This document shows positions 1-7,300 of a DNA stretch of 10,164 bases, piece by piece. The translations under genes were made by a program, and so were the position numbers. Source of the DNA: Betaproteobacteria bacterium RBG_16_58_11. GTDB taxonomy: Bacteria; Pseudomonadota; Gammaproteobacteria; Burkholderiales; Thiobacteraceae. The notes beneath the pieces were generated by a model. It did not search any database and was not told the DNA's origin. It saw nothing but the letters and a program-made list of their open reading frames with translations. The stretch's first letter is position 1. Every line of letters begins with the position of its first letter. The stretch spans positions 4,342-14,505 of the forward strand of contig MEQN01000118.1 of NCBI GenBank assembly GCA_001770235.1, written 5' to 3'.

Positions 1-1665
1 GAGTTGCAAGCTGCGTTTGCCGTTGAATTCGTTCACGTCGAGACGGTACACCGCTTCTATCTCAATGGGCAGAGTGTCCGCGCGGAAGAACAGCATGGCT
101 TCAAATTGCGCGCCATCGCGTTCGAGCCTGAGCTTGGTGTGCTTCTCACCCACGATGCGTTGGCTTACGACGGTGAAGCGATCGACGAATTGCGGTTCGG
201 GAAACCCTTGGCCCCAGACTTGGCGGGCGAGGGTTTGCGCGGTATCGAGTTGCGCATCTATCGTGGGTAGTGAGCCATCAGTTTCAATAATGCGTGCGAG
301 CTGTGCCGGGGTGAGCCATTCGGCGGCGACGGCTTCGAAGGCGGATTCGAATTGCGGCAAAGCCGCTTCATCCAGAGTGACGCCCGCCGCCATGGCGTGG
401 CCGCCGAATTTTTTCAGCAAAGCCGGATGGCGTTTGGCCACGAGGTCCAAGGCATCGCGTAAATGGAAGCCGGCGATCGAGCGGCCGGAGCCCTTCAATT
501 CACCCGCGTTGCCTTGCGCGAAGGCGATCACCGGGCGGTGGTATTTTTCCTTGAGGCGGGAGGCGAGAATGCCGATCACGCCTTGATGCCACGCCGGGTC
601 GAATAAGCTTAAAGCGTTGCGATCGCCCACTTCAATTTTGTCCAATTGCGCCAGCGCGGTTTCCTGCATACCAGCTTCGATCTCGCGCCGTTCGCGGTTT
701 AATTCGTCCAATTTGATGGCGATGGCTTGCGCGCGTGCTTCGTCGTCGGTGGAGAGCAGCTCAATGCCGAGCGCCATGTCGGTGAGGCGGCCAGCGGCAT
801 TGAGCCGGGGCCCGAGGGTAAAACCCAAATCCCAGGTCGAAGCACGCTGCGGGCTGCGCTTGGCTACTTGATACAAAGCGCGAATCCCCGCGCACGCCTG
901 GCCGCCGCGAATGCGCTTAACACCTTGGCGCACCAAAATGCGGTTGTTGTCGTCGAGCCGCACCACATCCGCCACGGTGCCGAGCGCGACGATGTCCAGC
1001 AGCTTGGCCAGATTCGGCTCGGCTTTGTCTGCAAACGCGCCACGGCGGCGCAACTCGGCGCGCAAGGCGAGCATGACGTAAAACATCACGCCCACCCCAG
1101 CGAGATTTTTACTCGCGAATTCGCAGCCCGGCTGGTTCGGGTTCACGATCACCTCGGCATCGGGCAAAGTTTCCGCCGGCAAGTGATGATCGGTGACGAA
1201 GACCTGCATGCCGAGGCGGTGCGCCTCATCCACCCCGGCATGGCTGGCGATGCCGTTATCGACGGTGATAATAATGTCTGGCTTCATATCCGCAGCTAAC
1301 CGCACGATCTCCGGCGTCAACCCATACCCATATTCAAACCGATTCGGCACCAGATATTCGACCGTGGCGCCGAATTCGCGCAAGCTCCGCAAGCCCACCG
1401 CACACGCGGTCGCGCCGTCGGCATCGTAGTCGGCGACGATGAGCAAGCGCTTCTTCGCGGCAATCGCATCGGCCAACGCGATTGCCATGGCTTCGGCGTT
1501 TTTTAAGCTGGCGAGGGGAAGCAGACCGGCGAGCTCGGCTTCCAGTTGCTGTGGGTCGGTGATGCCGCGCGCGGCGTAAATGCGCGCGAGCAAGGGGGAG
1601 AGGCCATGCTGCGTGAGGCGATCGAAATCAAGCTGGGGAACAGGGCGGATGGTGATGGTTGTCAT
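1..1665 (-). CDS. recJ: Single-stranded-DNA-specific exonuclease RecJ (3' end cut by window edge)
   Basis: RecJ degrades single-stranded DNA 5' to 3' in the cytoplasm and serves RecF-pathway recombination, mismatch repair and base-excision repair. About 555 residues are present. The DHH phosphoesterase core shows DYDADGA (about residues 80-86), VDNGI (about 136-140), TDHH (about 159-162) and DIVALGTVADVV (about 225-236), which supply the metal ligands of the family. GPRLNAAGRL follows near 286-295. The DHHA1 half shows GSGRSIAGFHLRDAL (about 393-407) and KFGGHAMAAG (about 420-429). The C-terminal OB-fold is under way (VNEFNGKRSLQL) when the window ends. RecJ proteins are usually about 560-580 residues, so only some 10-25 are missing. 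The ATG at 1665 gives MTTTITIRPVP, a normal RecJ N-terminus; no convincing ribosome binding site precedes it. No frameshift or missing catalytic residue was seen. Identification is firm. Confidence 0.97.
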   Translation of the reverse strand, partial: MTTITIRPVPQLDFDRLTQHGLSPLLARIYAARGITDPQQLEAELAGLLPLASLKNAEAMAIALADAIAAKKRLLIVADYDADGATACAVGLRSLREFGATVEYLVPNRFEYGYGLTPEIVRLAADMKPDIIITVDNGIASHAGVDEAHRLGMQVFVTDHHLPAETLPDAEVIVNPNQPGCEFASKNLAGVGVMFYVMLALRAELRRRGAFADKAEPNLAKLLDIVALGTVADVVRLDDNNRILVRQGVKRIRGGQACAGIRALYQVAKRSPQRASTWDLGFTLGPRLNAAGRLTDMALGIELLSTDDEARAQAIAIKLDELNRERREIEAGMQETALAQLDKIEVGDRNALSLFDPAWHQGVIGILASRLKEKYHRPVIAFAQGNAGELKGSGRSIAGFHLRDALDLVAKRHPALLKKFGGHAMAAGVTLDEAALPQFESAFEAVAAEWLTPAQLARIIETDGSLPTIDAQLDTAQTLARQVWGQGFPEPQFVDRFTVVSQRIVGEKHTKLRLERDGAQFEAMLFFRADTLPIEIEAVYRLDVNEFNGKRSLQL

Positions 1666-1671
1666 TGCACG

Positions 1672-1700
1672 ATTATGCCACCTATCGATCTCCCTATAAG
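1672..1700 (-). promoter_or_regulatory. Weak candidate recJ promoter
   Basis: On the minus strand CATAAT (1677-1672) matches the sigma-70 -10 consensus at five of six positions. It lies six bases before the recJ ATG. The hexamer 17 bases further upstream is CTTATA, a poor -35 match (about three of six). If CATAAT is a real -10, transcription would start at or next to the ATG, giving a leaderless message. This would fit the lack of a clear Shine-Dalgarno sequence. The match is short and could be chance. Confidence 0.25.
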
Positions 1701-1794
1701 CAATGACTAAACCATAAAACGTTGGTGCTTCACGGGTGTTGACTCGGTTTTTCGGGGCCCCTCTGCACCGCCGAGTAGCACAGCCATGCCGGGG

Positions 1795-1985
1795 AATTCG
1801 GCGAGGACTTGTTTGAGCGCGTGGCCGCGAAGCGGATCGCGGGAGTTCCGCAGCCGCCCGGTATGGCGAGCAACGCAGGGAACCCGAAGGGCGGTAAAGG
1901 GGGTGTCTTTTTCTTGGGTTACTTTCTTTTGGACAAGCAAAAGAAGGTAACTGCCCCGCCGGGGCATGACCGGCCCTTAACAATT
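1795..1985. repeat. Dispersed hairpin-rich repeat of the QKKVT/KEKDTP type
   Basis: The stretch contains GAGCAACGCAGGGAACCCGA (1867-1886), then CTTGGGTTACTTTCTTTTGG (1913-1932) running into an inverted copy. From memory, this combination recurs many times per chromosome in various beta- and gammaproteobacteria. It is often mis-annotated as small hypothetical proteins containing strings such as LLLVQKKVTQEKDTP. The minus-strand frame here at 1707-1967 carries exactly that string, and the plus-strand frame reads FFLGYFLLDKQKKVT. The element boundaries are estimates because no second copy lies in the window. Its function is unknown; it encodes no transposase. Confidence 0.55.
1918..1951. repeat. 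14-bp inverted repeat with 6-nt loop, core of the dispersed repeat
   Basis: GTTACTTTCTTTTG (1918-1931) and CAAAAGAAGGTAAC (1938-1951) are reverse complements except at one position, which would be a G:U pair in plus-strand RNA. The loop is GACAAG. There is no T tract after either side, so it does not look like a standard intrinsic terminator, although it could slow polymerase or protect 3' ends. Confidence 0.8.
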
Positions 1986-1997
1986 GCGCGTAGCGCA
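1985..1997 (-). terminator. Very weak candidate terminator hairpin after pbpC
   Basis: About 20 bases beyond the pbpC stop, the minus strand reads TGCGC-TAC-GCGCA followed by ATTGTT. The five-base stem and broken T tract make this a marginal intrinsic terminator. A second GC stem lies at 1953-1965 and the 14-bp hairpin at 1918-1951, so the transcript 3' end may be set by any of these or by Rho. Confidence 0.2.
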
Positions 1998-2016
1998 CAA
2001 AAGCCGAGGATCACTC

Positions 2017-4356
2017 TCACCTCACACTCACCAACTCGCCATAGCCGCGTACTTCAAATCGAATCTGATCGACGATCTTTCCGCTTTCATCCATCAGCGC
2101 CAGTTGATGCCGGCCCGGTGCGGGCGATAACCATGCCGTGTTGCCGCGCGACCAGCGTTCCAGCGGTTTGCCATCGAGCTGCCAGTTGTAGCTGCCCGGC
2201 GCGCCTTCCGCGCGCAGCGGTATGCCTTGATGCGCATCGGGAATCGCAGGGTCGAGTGCGATGATCGTGCCATCGGTCGGGTAGGTGATGCGCATCGCAG
2301 TCTGTGCGGGGCTGCGCCAAGCGATGATCTTGTCCGGCTCGGTGCCGGGGATAAACCAATCTTGACGCGCGATCTCGATACCTTCCTGGAAGCGCACCGG
2401 TCGCCGCACGACGCCCTTGGGCGGATGCGGCGCTTGGCTGGATTGTTCGGCATGAAGTTGATTCATGATATCGGCCCAGATCGGCGCTGCACCGGTGACG
2501 CCGGAGACATCGTGCATGGGGTTGCCGGCAAAATTGCCGACCCATACGCCGACGGTGTAGCGGTCGGAGAAACCAACGGCCCAGTTGTCGCGCATGTCTT
2601 TGCTGGTGCCGGTTTTGACCGCGCTCCAAGAGCGGGTGGCGAGCGGGTTATCGAAACCGAAGGTGACATAGCGCGCGCCGCGATCGCTCATGATGTCGGT
2701 GACGATGAAAGCCGCCGCCGGATCGATCACCGCGCGCGCAGGCTGCGTGCCACCCGGCGTCAAGCGAATGTCGCTCATGCGGCCTTGATTAGCCAAGGCG
2801 CGGTAAGCGTTAGCCAGATCGAGCAGTTTTACATCGGAAGCGCCGAGCGCTAAGGAAAAGCCATAGTGTTCGGGGTCGTCCACCAGGGTGGAAAAGCCGA
2901 GTTGCTTCATGCGTTCATGGAAGGCAGGCACGCCGGTTAAAACGATGGTGCGCACCGCCGGAATATTGAGCGAAGCGCCCAAGGCCGTGCGCACCGACAC
3001 CGGCCCCTTGTAATCGCGCTCATAGTTTTGCGGCACGTATAAGCCATTAGTGGTGGCGAGGTTGTAGGGCGTGTCGTCGAGCAGCGTGGCGGCGGTGAGT
3101 AAACGTTTTTCCAAGGCCAATGAATAGAGCAGCGGCTTGAGCGTGGAGCCTGCCTGGCGCGGTGCAACCACGCCGTCCACTTGCGGGCTGATGGAGAAGC
3201 GCTCGCTCGCGCCGACATAGGCCAACACTTCGCCGCTGACGTTATCCAATACCACCACCGCGCCATCTTGCACGCCGGATGCAACGAGCGAGGCCAAGTG
3301 GTGATCCAGACTTTCTACGGCAAGACGTTGCGTGTGGGCGTCGAGGCTGCTCATGACATCGCGTGTTTCAGTTGTGACCAAGCGCCGCGCCAGATGCGGC
3401 GCTAAGGCGTTGACGGGCTGCGGGTTAGGTTTCGCACCCAGCGCGATTTTGGCGTGATGGGTCAGCTTGTCGCAGTCGCCTGCCGCTTGAATCGCGCGCG
3501 CAATCGCGCATGCCCGCAGCGCCACTTGCTTGATCGGCGCGCCCGGTGCGCGGATCAGCGCGGCCAACAGACTGGCCTCGGATCGATCCAAGCCGCTCGG
3601 ATGTTTGTCGAACAGCCCCCAACTAGCCGCGCCGATGCCTTGCAGCTCGCCGCGATAGGTGATTCGGTTGAGATAGGTTTCCAGAATCTGCTGCTTGCTC
3701 CATTGCTGCTCCAATGCGCGCGCCGCCTGCATCTGCGTCCACTTTTGGCCCATGCTGCGGCCACCGGGTTGGCGCGCGAGACCGGCGTCGAGCAGAGCCG
3801 CCACTTGCATCGAAATCGAACTCGCGCCGCGCTCGGAGCGCCCCAAGGCGTTATCCCAAGCGGCCCCGGCAACGCCCACCCAATCCACCCCGCTGTGCGC
3901 GAAAAAGCGCTTATCTTCCGCAGCGGTCACCGCCTCGATCAGCGCGGGCGAGATGTCGCTCAAAGGCACCCAAGGCAGGCGGCGCGCGTTGGTATCCAGG
4001 CGCACCGTGGCGAGCGGCTCGCCGTGCCGGTCGCGCAACACGCCGTCGGAGGGACGATGCGCGGCTTGCACTTGGGAGAAGGCAGGCGGCGCGTTGGCTG
4101 CTTGCACGCTGCCGCTCAGCGTGAGCACGACGATAAAGCTAGAGATTATTTTTCGGGTAGAAAAAAAACGTAACCACGGGGAGCACGGGGGGCACGGGGA
4201 AAACCTATTGAGATTTCCGTGATAGAAATTTTCAATAAATAAGCCGTGCGAATGTACTATCTTTCCCATCGGATAAAGAGACTCATGTTCCAAAGCCTTT
4301 GGTTCTCCCCGTGAGCCCCGTGTCCCCCGTGGTTCAAAAGCAGTTTTCAGATTCAT
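2017..4356 (-). CDS. pbpC: Penicillin-binding protein 1C (bifunctional transglycosylase/transpeptidase)
   Basis: PBP1C polymerises lipid II into glycan strands and has a penicillin-binding transpeptidase domain; it works at the periplasmic face of the inner membrane. From the ATG at 4356 the protein is 779 aa. The GT51 domain shows AAEDKRFFAHSGVDW with catalytic Glu about 147, and GASSISMQVA (about 177-186). The transpeptidase shows the SxxK serine in GSTLKP (about 404), SLN (462-464) and KTGTS (581-585). A C-terminal PBP1C domain covers about 690-775. I chose 4356 because its ATGA overlaps the A2M stop, GGGAAG lies four bases upstream, and no ATG exists between the inserted element and the hydrophobic segment. 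A start at 4269 (750 aa) lies inside the element and has no RBS. Residues 8-63 come from the element; the hydrophobic segment (about IISSFIVVLTL, ending VQA) begins only near residue 68. Function is firm; the start is less so. Confidence 0.93.
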   Translation of the reverse strand: MNLKTAFEPRGTRGSRGEPKALEHESLYPMGKIVHSHGLFIENFYHGNLNRFSPCPPCSPWLRFFSTRKIISSFIVVLTLSGSVQAANAPPAFSQVQAAHRPSDGVLRDRHGEPLATVRLDTNARRLPWVPLSDISPALIEAVTAAEDKRFFAHSGVDWVGVAGAAWDNALGRSERGASSISMQVAALLDAGLARQPGGRSMGQKWTQMQAARALEQQWSKQQILETYLNRITYRGELQGIGAASWGLFDKHPSGLDRSEASLLAALIRAPGAPIKQVALRACAIARAIQAAGDCDKLTHHAKIALGAKPNPQPVNALAPHLARRLVTTETRDVMSSLDAHTQRLAVESLDHHLASLVASGVQDGAVVVLDNVSGEVLAYVGASERFSISPQVDGVVAPRQAGSTLKPLLYSLALEKRLLTAATLLDDTPYNLATTNGLYVPQNYERDYKGPVSVRTALGASLNIPAVRTIVLTGVPAFHERMKQLGFSTLVDDPEHYGFSLALGASDVKLLDLANAYRALANQGRMSDIRLTPGGTQPARAVIDPAAAFIVTDIMSDRGARYVTFGFDNPLATRSWSAVKTGTSKDMRDNWAVGFSDRYTVGVWVGNFAGNPMHDVSGVTGAAPIWADIMNQLHAEQSSQAPHPPKGVVRRPVRFQEGIEIARQDWFIPGTEPDKIIAWRSPAQTAMRITYPTDGTIIALDPAIPDAHQGIPLRAEGAPGSYNWQLDGKPLERWSRGNTAWLSPAPGRHQLALMDESGKIVDQIRFEVRGYGELVSVR
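4172..4205 (+). repeat. Left arm of the inverted-repeat element
   Basis: AACC is followed by three CACGGGG cores (the first overlapping AACC) with linker pairs AG and GG, then AAAACC. Period is nine bases. It matches the reverse complement of 4301-4334 at 29 of 34 positions. All three cores are identical between the arms; the differences are the four linker bases and one base near the inner end. Confidence 0.9.
4206..4237. repeat. Internal hairpin of the element
   Basis: TATTGAGATTTC (4206-4217) pairs with GAAATTTTCAATA (4225-4237), giving 12 pairs including one G:T and a single bulged T, around the seven-base loop CGTGATA. It abuts the left arm directly, so the folded element would be a long outer stem opening into side hairpins. 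Confidence 0.7.
4301..4334 (-). repeat. Right arm of the inverted-repeat element
   Basis: Read on the minus strand, this arm is AACC with three CACGGGG cores and linker pairs GA and CT, then AGAACC. It is the inverted partner of 4172-4205. In the pbpC reading frame it translates to an Arg-Gly rich string (PRGTRGSRGE); the left arm translates to a Pro/Cys-rich string (SPCPPCSPW). The nine-base period equals three codons. Confidence 0.9.
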
Positions 4357-7300
4357 TTCACTTCCCACGGGCGATTCGGCGTGTCCGCATACACTTGCGG
4401 CGCATACATGGCTTCCACATGCGTCGGCGGCATATTGAAGTTGCCTGGATTGTTCAAGCGCATTTCGTACTCCACCACCTGCTCGCCGCGGTACGGCAGA
4501 TACTCGTAATAGGCGCGATAGAAAGTGAAGGTGCGCTCGATAAACATCGGGGCGGCATGATCCCAGCGCGAGCGTTTCGTTACATCGTTGCCCGCTTGCG
4601 GTGCGGCTTGCTTCAAGCCGCCGCCGAGAATGGTTGCGCCGGCCGGAATCGGATCGCTCACCACCACCCAACCTTGCGGCTCATCGAGCTTGAAGCGCAG
4701 GCTCACTTTCACAATGTCGCCCGCGCGCCATTCACCTGGTGTTGCTTGCTTCACCGGGGTGAGGGTTTTTTCTATTTTGATGCCATGGTAGCTGGGCTGG
4801 TGGAGCGCGCCGTAGCCGGTGGCCAGCACTTGCACATAAGGCATACCCTTGCCTTGATGTTCCAGCCGCAGCGTGCCGCGCTCGGTGGTGAAGGGCAAAA
4901 CAAAATGCTCGCCCTGAGCAGTCGTGGCCCAATCCACTTCGCGGCTCTGGTCGCCGAAGCGCACCAGCGTCTTGCCGTTCAACTGGGATTTCGCCGCATG
5001 CAGCGCATATTTATCCAGTGCGAGCGAACCCCATACATTAGCCTGCGTGGTTTGCCAGTGGCCGTGGTGTTGACGCGCAATTGCGCCGCGCACGATACCG
5101 TCGAGGTCGGCCTGCAAGGCGGGTACATCGAGTGCGGTCAAGATCAGTTTGACCACGGTGACATCGCTCGCGTACATCAGCCACCAGCGGTCTTCATTGC
5201 CTTGGTTGCGTAATTCCAAGCCGCTGGCGGTGATGCGATAGCGCTGCTTCAATTCGGCCAGCGCCGGTTTCAGCAGGGCATCGCGGCGCGGCCATGTGCT
5301 GCGGTGCACTGTACGCACCCACACCGCCAAGGCATGCGTGGAGAGTTTGCTTAAATCGAGTTGCAGCGATTCGGCCAACTCGGGCGCGGCATAGTTGTAG
5401 CGTGACAGGGCGTCCAGCGCCATGATCTTGCGCTCGGTCAGCTCCATGCTGTCGTTGCGGTAATAGTCATAGCGTTGGGTGAGTTTGCCCGAGACGAAGT
5501 TGCTTAAACCCGCCAACATGCGTTCGCGCGCTTCACGCGGGATTTCCCAGCCGGCTTCATGCGTGGCGGACAAGACGAAAGAAGTCAGCACGTCATAGCC
5601 GTCGTTGCTGTCGGTCGGGTAGTAGGTCACCAGGCCGGACGGCGTGACATAGCGATCGATACTGTTGCGGATGATGGCCCATAGGCTTTCGTCGCGCAGC
5701 GAGACCGCTTTCGAGGTGCGCTGCTCCAGGCAGAAGAAGGGATAGCCCTGCATGTATTCGCGCACCGAGGCGGCGCTGGTGCCCAGCTTGGGCGAGATGC
5801 TGACCAGCACCTGGCCCTTGCCTGCCACCGCACCATTCGGCTTAACCAGGTCGAGCGTTTCCTGGCCTTTGAGATCGAAGGCGGTGGACTCAAAGCGCAA
5901 TTCGCTCAACGCCGGTTCGACGCGCTGCTTGATTTTGATGCTGTCGTTGCGGCCGCCGGATTCGGCAACTTCTACTTTCCATTCGAGTGAATTGATATTC
6001 AGCGGCGCGGTGATTTGCCAGCCGATGAGCTTGGCTTGTCCCGGCGTCAAGGTCACCTGCTGCTCGGTCAGCGCCTGCGCACCGGCTTGGCCGCTGGCTT
6101 TGACGCGCATCTCGCGCTCGGTCGTATTGCGCACGGTGAATTGTCCGGTGAAACGATCCGCTTCGCGCACCACCGGCGGCAAGGCCGAGAGCACCTGCAA
6201 ATCGCGGCTGGCGGTGATGGAAGCAAAACCGACGCCGAATTGATCGCTGGCGCCATCGGCTACCGCGACGATGCGAAAGCGCGTGAGCGAATCGTTCAAG
6301 GGCACGTCCACTTGTGCATCGCCCTGATCGTTGAGCCGGACCTGGGTTTGCCAGACCAGCAGCGTGTCGAACAATTCGCGTGTCGGCAGCTTGCCGCCGC
6401 CACCGCCCGGCGGCAGGGCTTTGCGCCCATAGTGGCGCTTGCCGATGACTTGCATTTGCGCGCTGGCGGATTGGAAGCCATAGCTGCGCTTGGCGAGCAT
6501 CGTGGTGAGCGCCTTCCAAGTATCGTTCGGCTGCAATTCGAGCAGCGCTTCGTCGATGGCGAACAGCGTGACATCGCGCTCCGCCGGCAGCGTGCGTTTA
6601 CCTTGGGCATCGAGCGCGCCTTCGACATGGATGGAAACACGCGCCTTTTCCCGCGTCTGATACGCCGATTTGTCGGTTTTCACGCTGACCTGCATTTCGT
6701 GTTTGCGCGCGCCGACGTTGATCTCTGCAACGCCGAGCTTGAAGGCCGGGCGCGCCAGATCGACCAAGGCGGTCGGGGAGGGTGCGGCGACCCGGCCGCG
6801 CACCAGGAACGCGGTGATATACACATTCGGCGTGTACTCGGGCTTGATCGGCAACTCGATCACCGGATTTTTGTTGGAGAGGGTCTGGGTGAAATAATCC
6901 ACCACGCCGCCGCTGCGCATCACGCCCACCAACACGGTTGCTTGCTTGAACGGCGTGCGCACTTGCAGCTTGGCAATCTCGCCCGGTTCATATTTTTTGT
7001 TCTCCGGAATCAGATCGATGCGGTCATGGTTCTCGGCCTGGAACCAGCTATCCTCGCCGCTGAAGGCCCACATGCTGCTGGTGGCTTTGGCGACGCGGCC
7101 TTGCGCGTCGCTCACGCTCGCTTGCAACACCAGTTCGCCGGTCATGGCGATTTTGAAGTTGCAGGGCAGGCGGCCTTGCTTGTCGGTTTTGCCTTTGCAC
7201 ACCTCGCCCAAATCGCTTTTGACTTCCTCGTGGTGATAGGAATAAAAGCCGCCCACGGTGCGCTTGCGGTGCGAAACCCAGCCGTGTTGCGAGGCGGTGG

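Larger units (their letters stand above)
1666..2016. other. Intergenic region between pbpC and recJ, repeat-filled, no gene
   Basis: No credible gene lies in these 351 bases. Both strands carry short open frames, but their translations follow the repeat described at 1795-1985 and have no RBS or protein-like character. Several short inverted repeats are visible: ACTCGG (1742-1747) against CCGAGT (1771-1776), enclosing GGGGCCCC (1754-1761); CCGCGA (1825-1830) against TCGCGG (1837-1842); the long hairpin at 1918-1951; and GCCCC/GGGGC around 1953-1965. The region must also hold the end of the pbpC transcript and any recJ promoter. Confidence 0.7.
4172..4334. mobile_element. 163-bp inverted-repeat element (MITE-like) inside the 5' end of pbpC
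   Basis: The element runs from AACC to GGTT and is bounded by 34-bp inverted repeats with 29 identities. Each arm carries three CACGGGG cores spaced nine bases apart. The 95-bp centre is AT-richer than the flanking genes and contains a near-perfect hairpin (4206-4237), a small one (TCTTT at 4260-4264 with AAAGA at 4275-4279) and the palindrome CCAAAGCCTTTGG (4290-4302). T tracts flank it on the minus strand (TTTT at 4339-4336 and eight T at 4168-4161), which may represent a target site, though a duplication cannot be proven. There is no transposase, so it would be non-autonomous if mobile. From memory, similar 9-base CAC-GG repeats occur between genes in many environmental proteobacteria. Confidence 0.7.

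Noticed and set aside
1918..1951. Intrinsic terminator for pbpC or recJ read-through
   Set aside because: The 14-bp stem is AT-rich with no following T tract on either strand, and it belongs to a dispersed repeat.
1707..1967. 86-codon minus-strand open frame between pbpC and recJ
   Set aside because: Its translation is the dispersed repeat itself, the kind of sequence recurrently mis-annotated as a hypothetical protein; there is no RBS or conserved domain.
4172..4334. CRISPR-like short repeats
   Set aside because: The repeat unit is only nine bases, without unique spacers of 25-40 bases, and the two sets are inverted rather than direct; no cas gene is near.
4357..4671. pbpC start at 4671, giving an 884-aa protein
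   Set aside because: The extra 105 codons overlap the conserved C-terminal domain of the A2M gene in another frame and translate to non-homologous Arg-rich sequence; the ATGA-overlapped start at 4356 is better.
4299..5213. 304-codon plus-strand open frame beginning in the element's right arm
   Set aside because: Antisense to the A2M C-terminus, no recognisable domain and no ribosome binding site.
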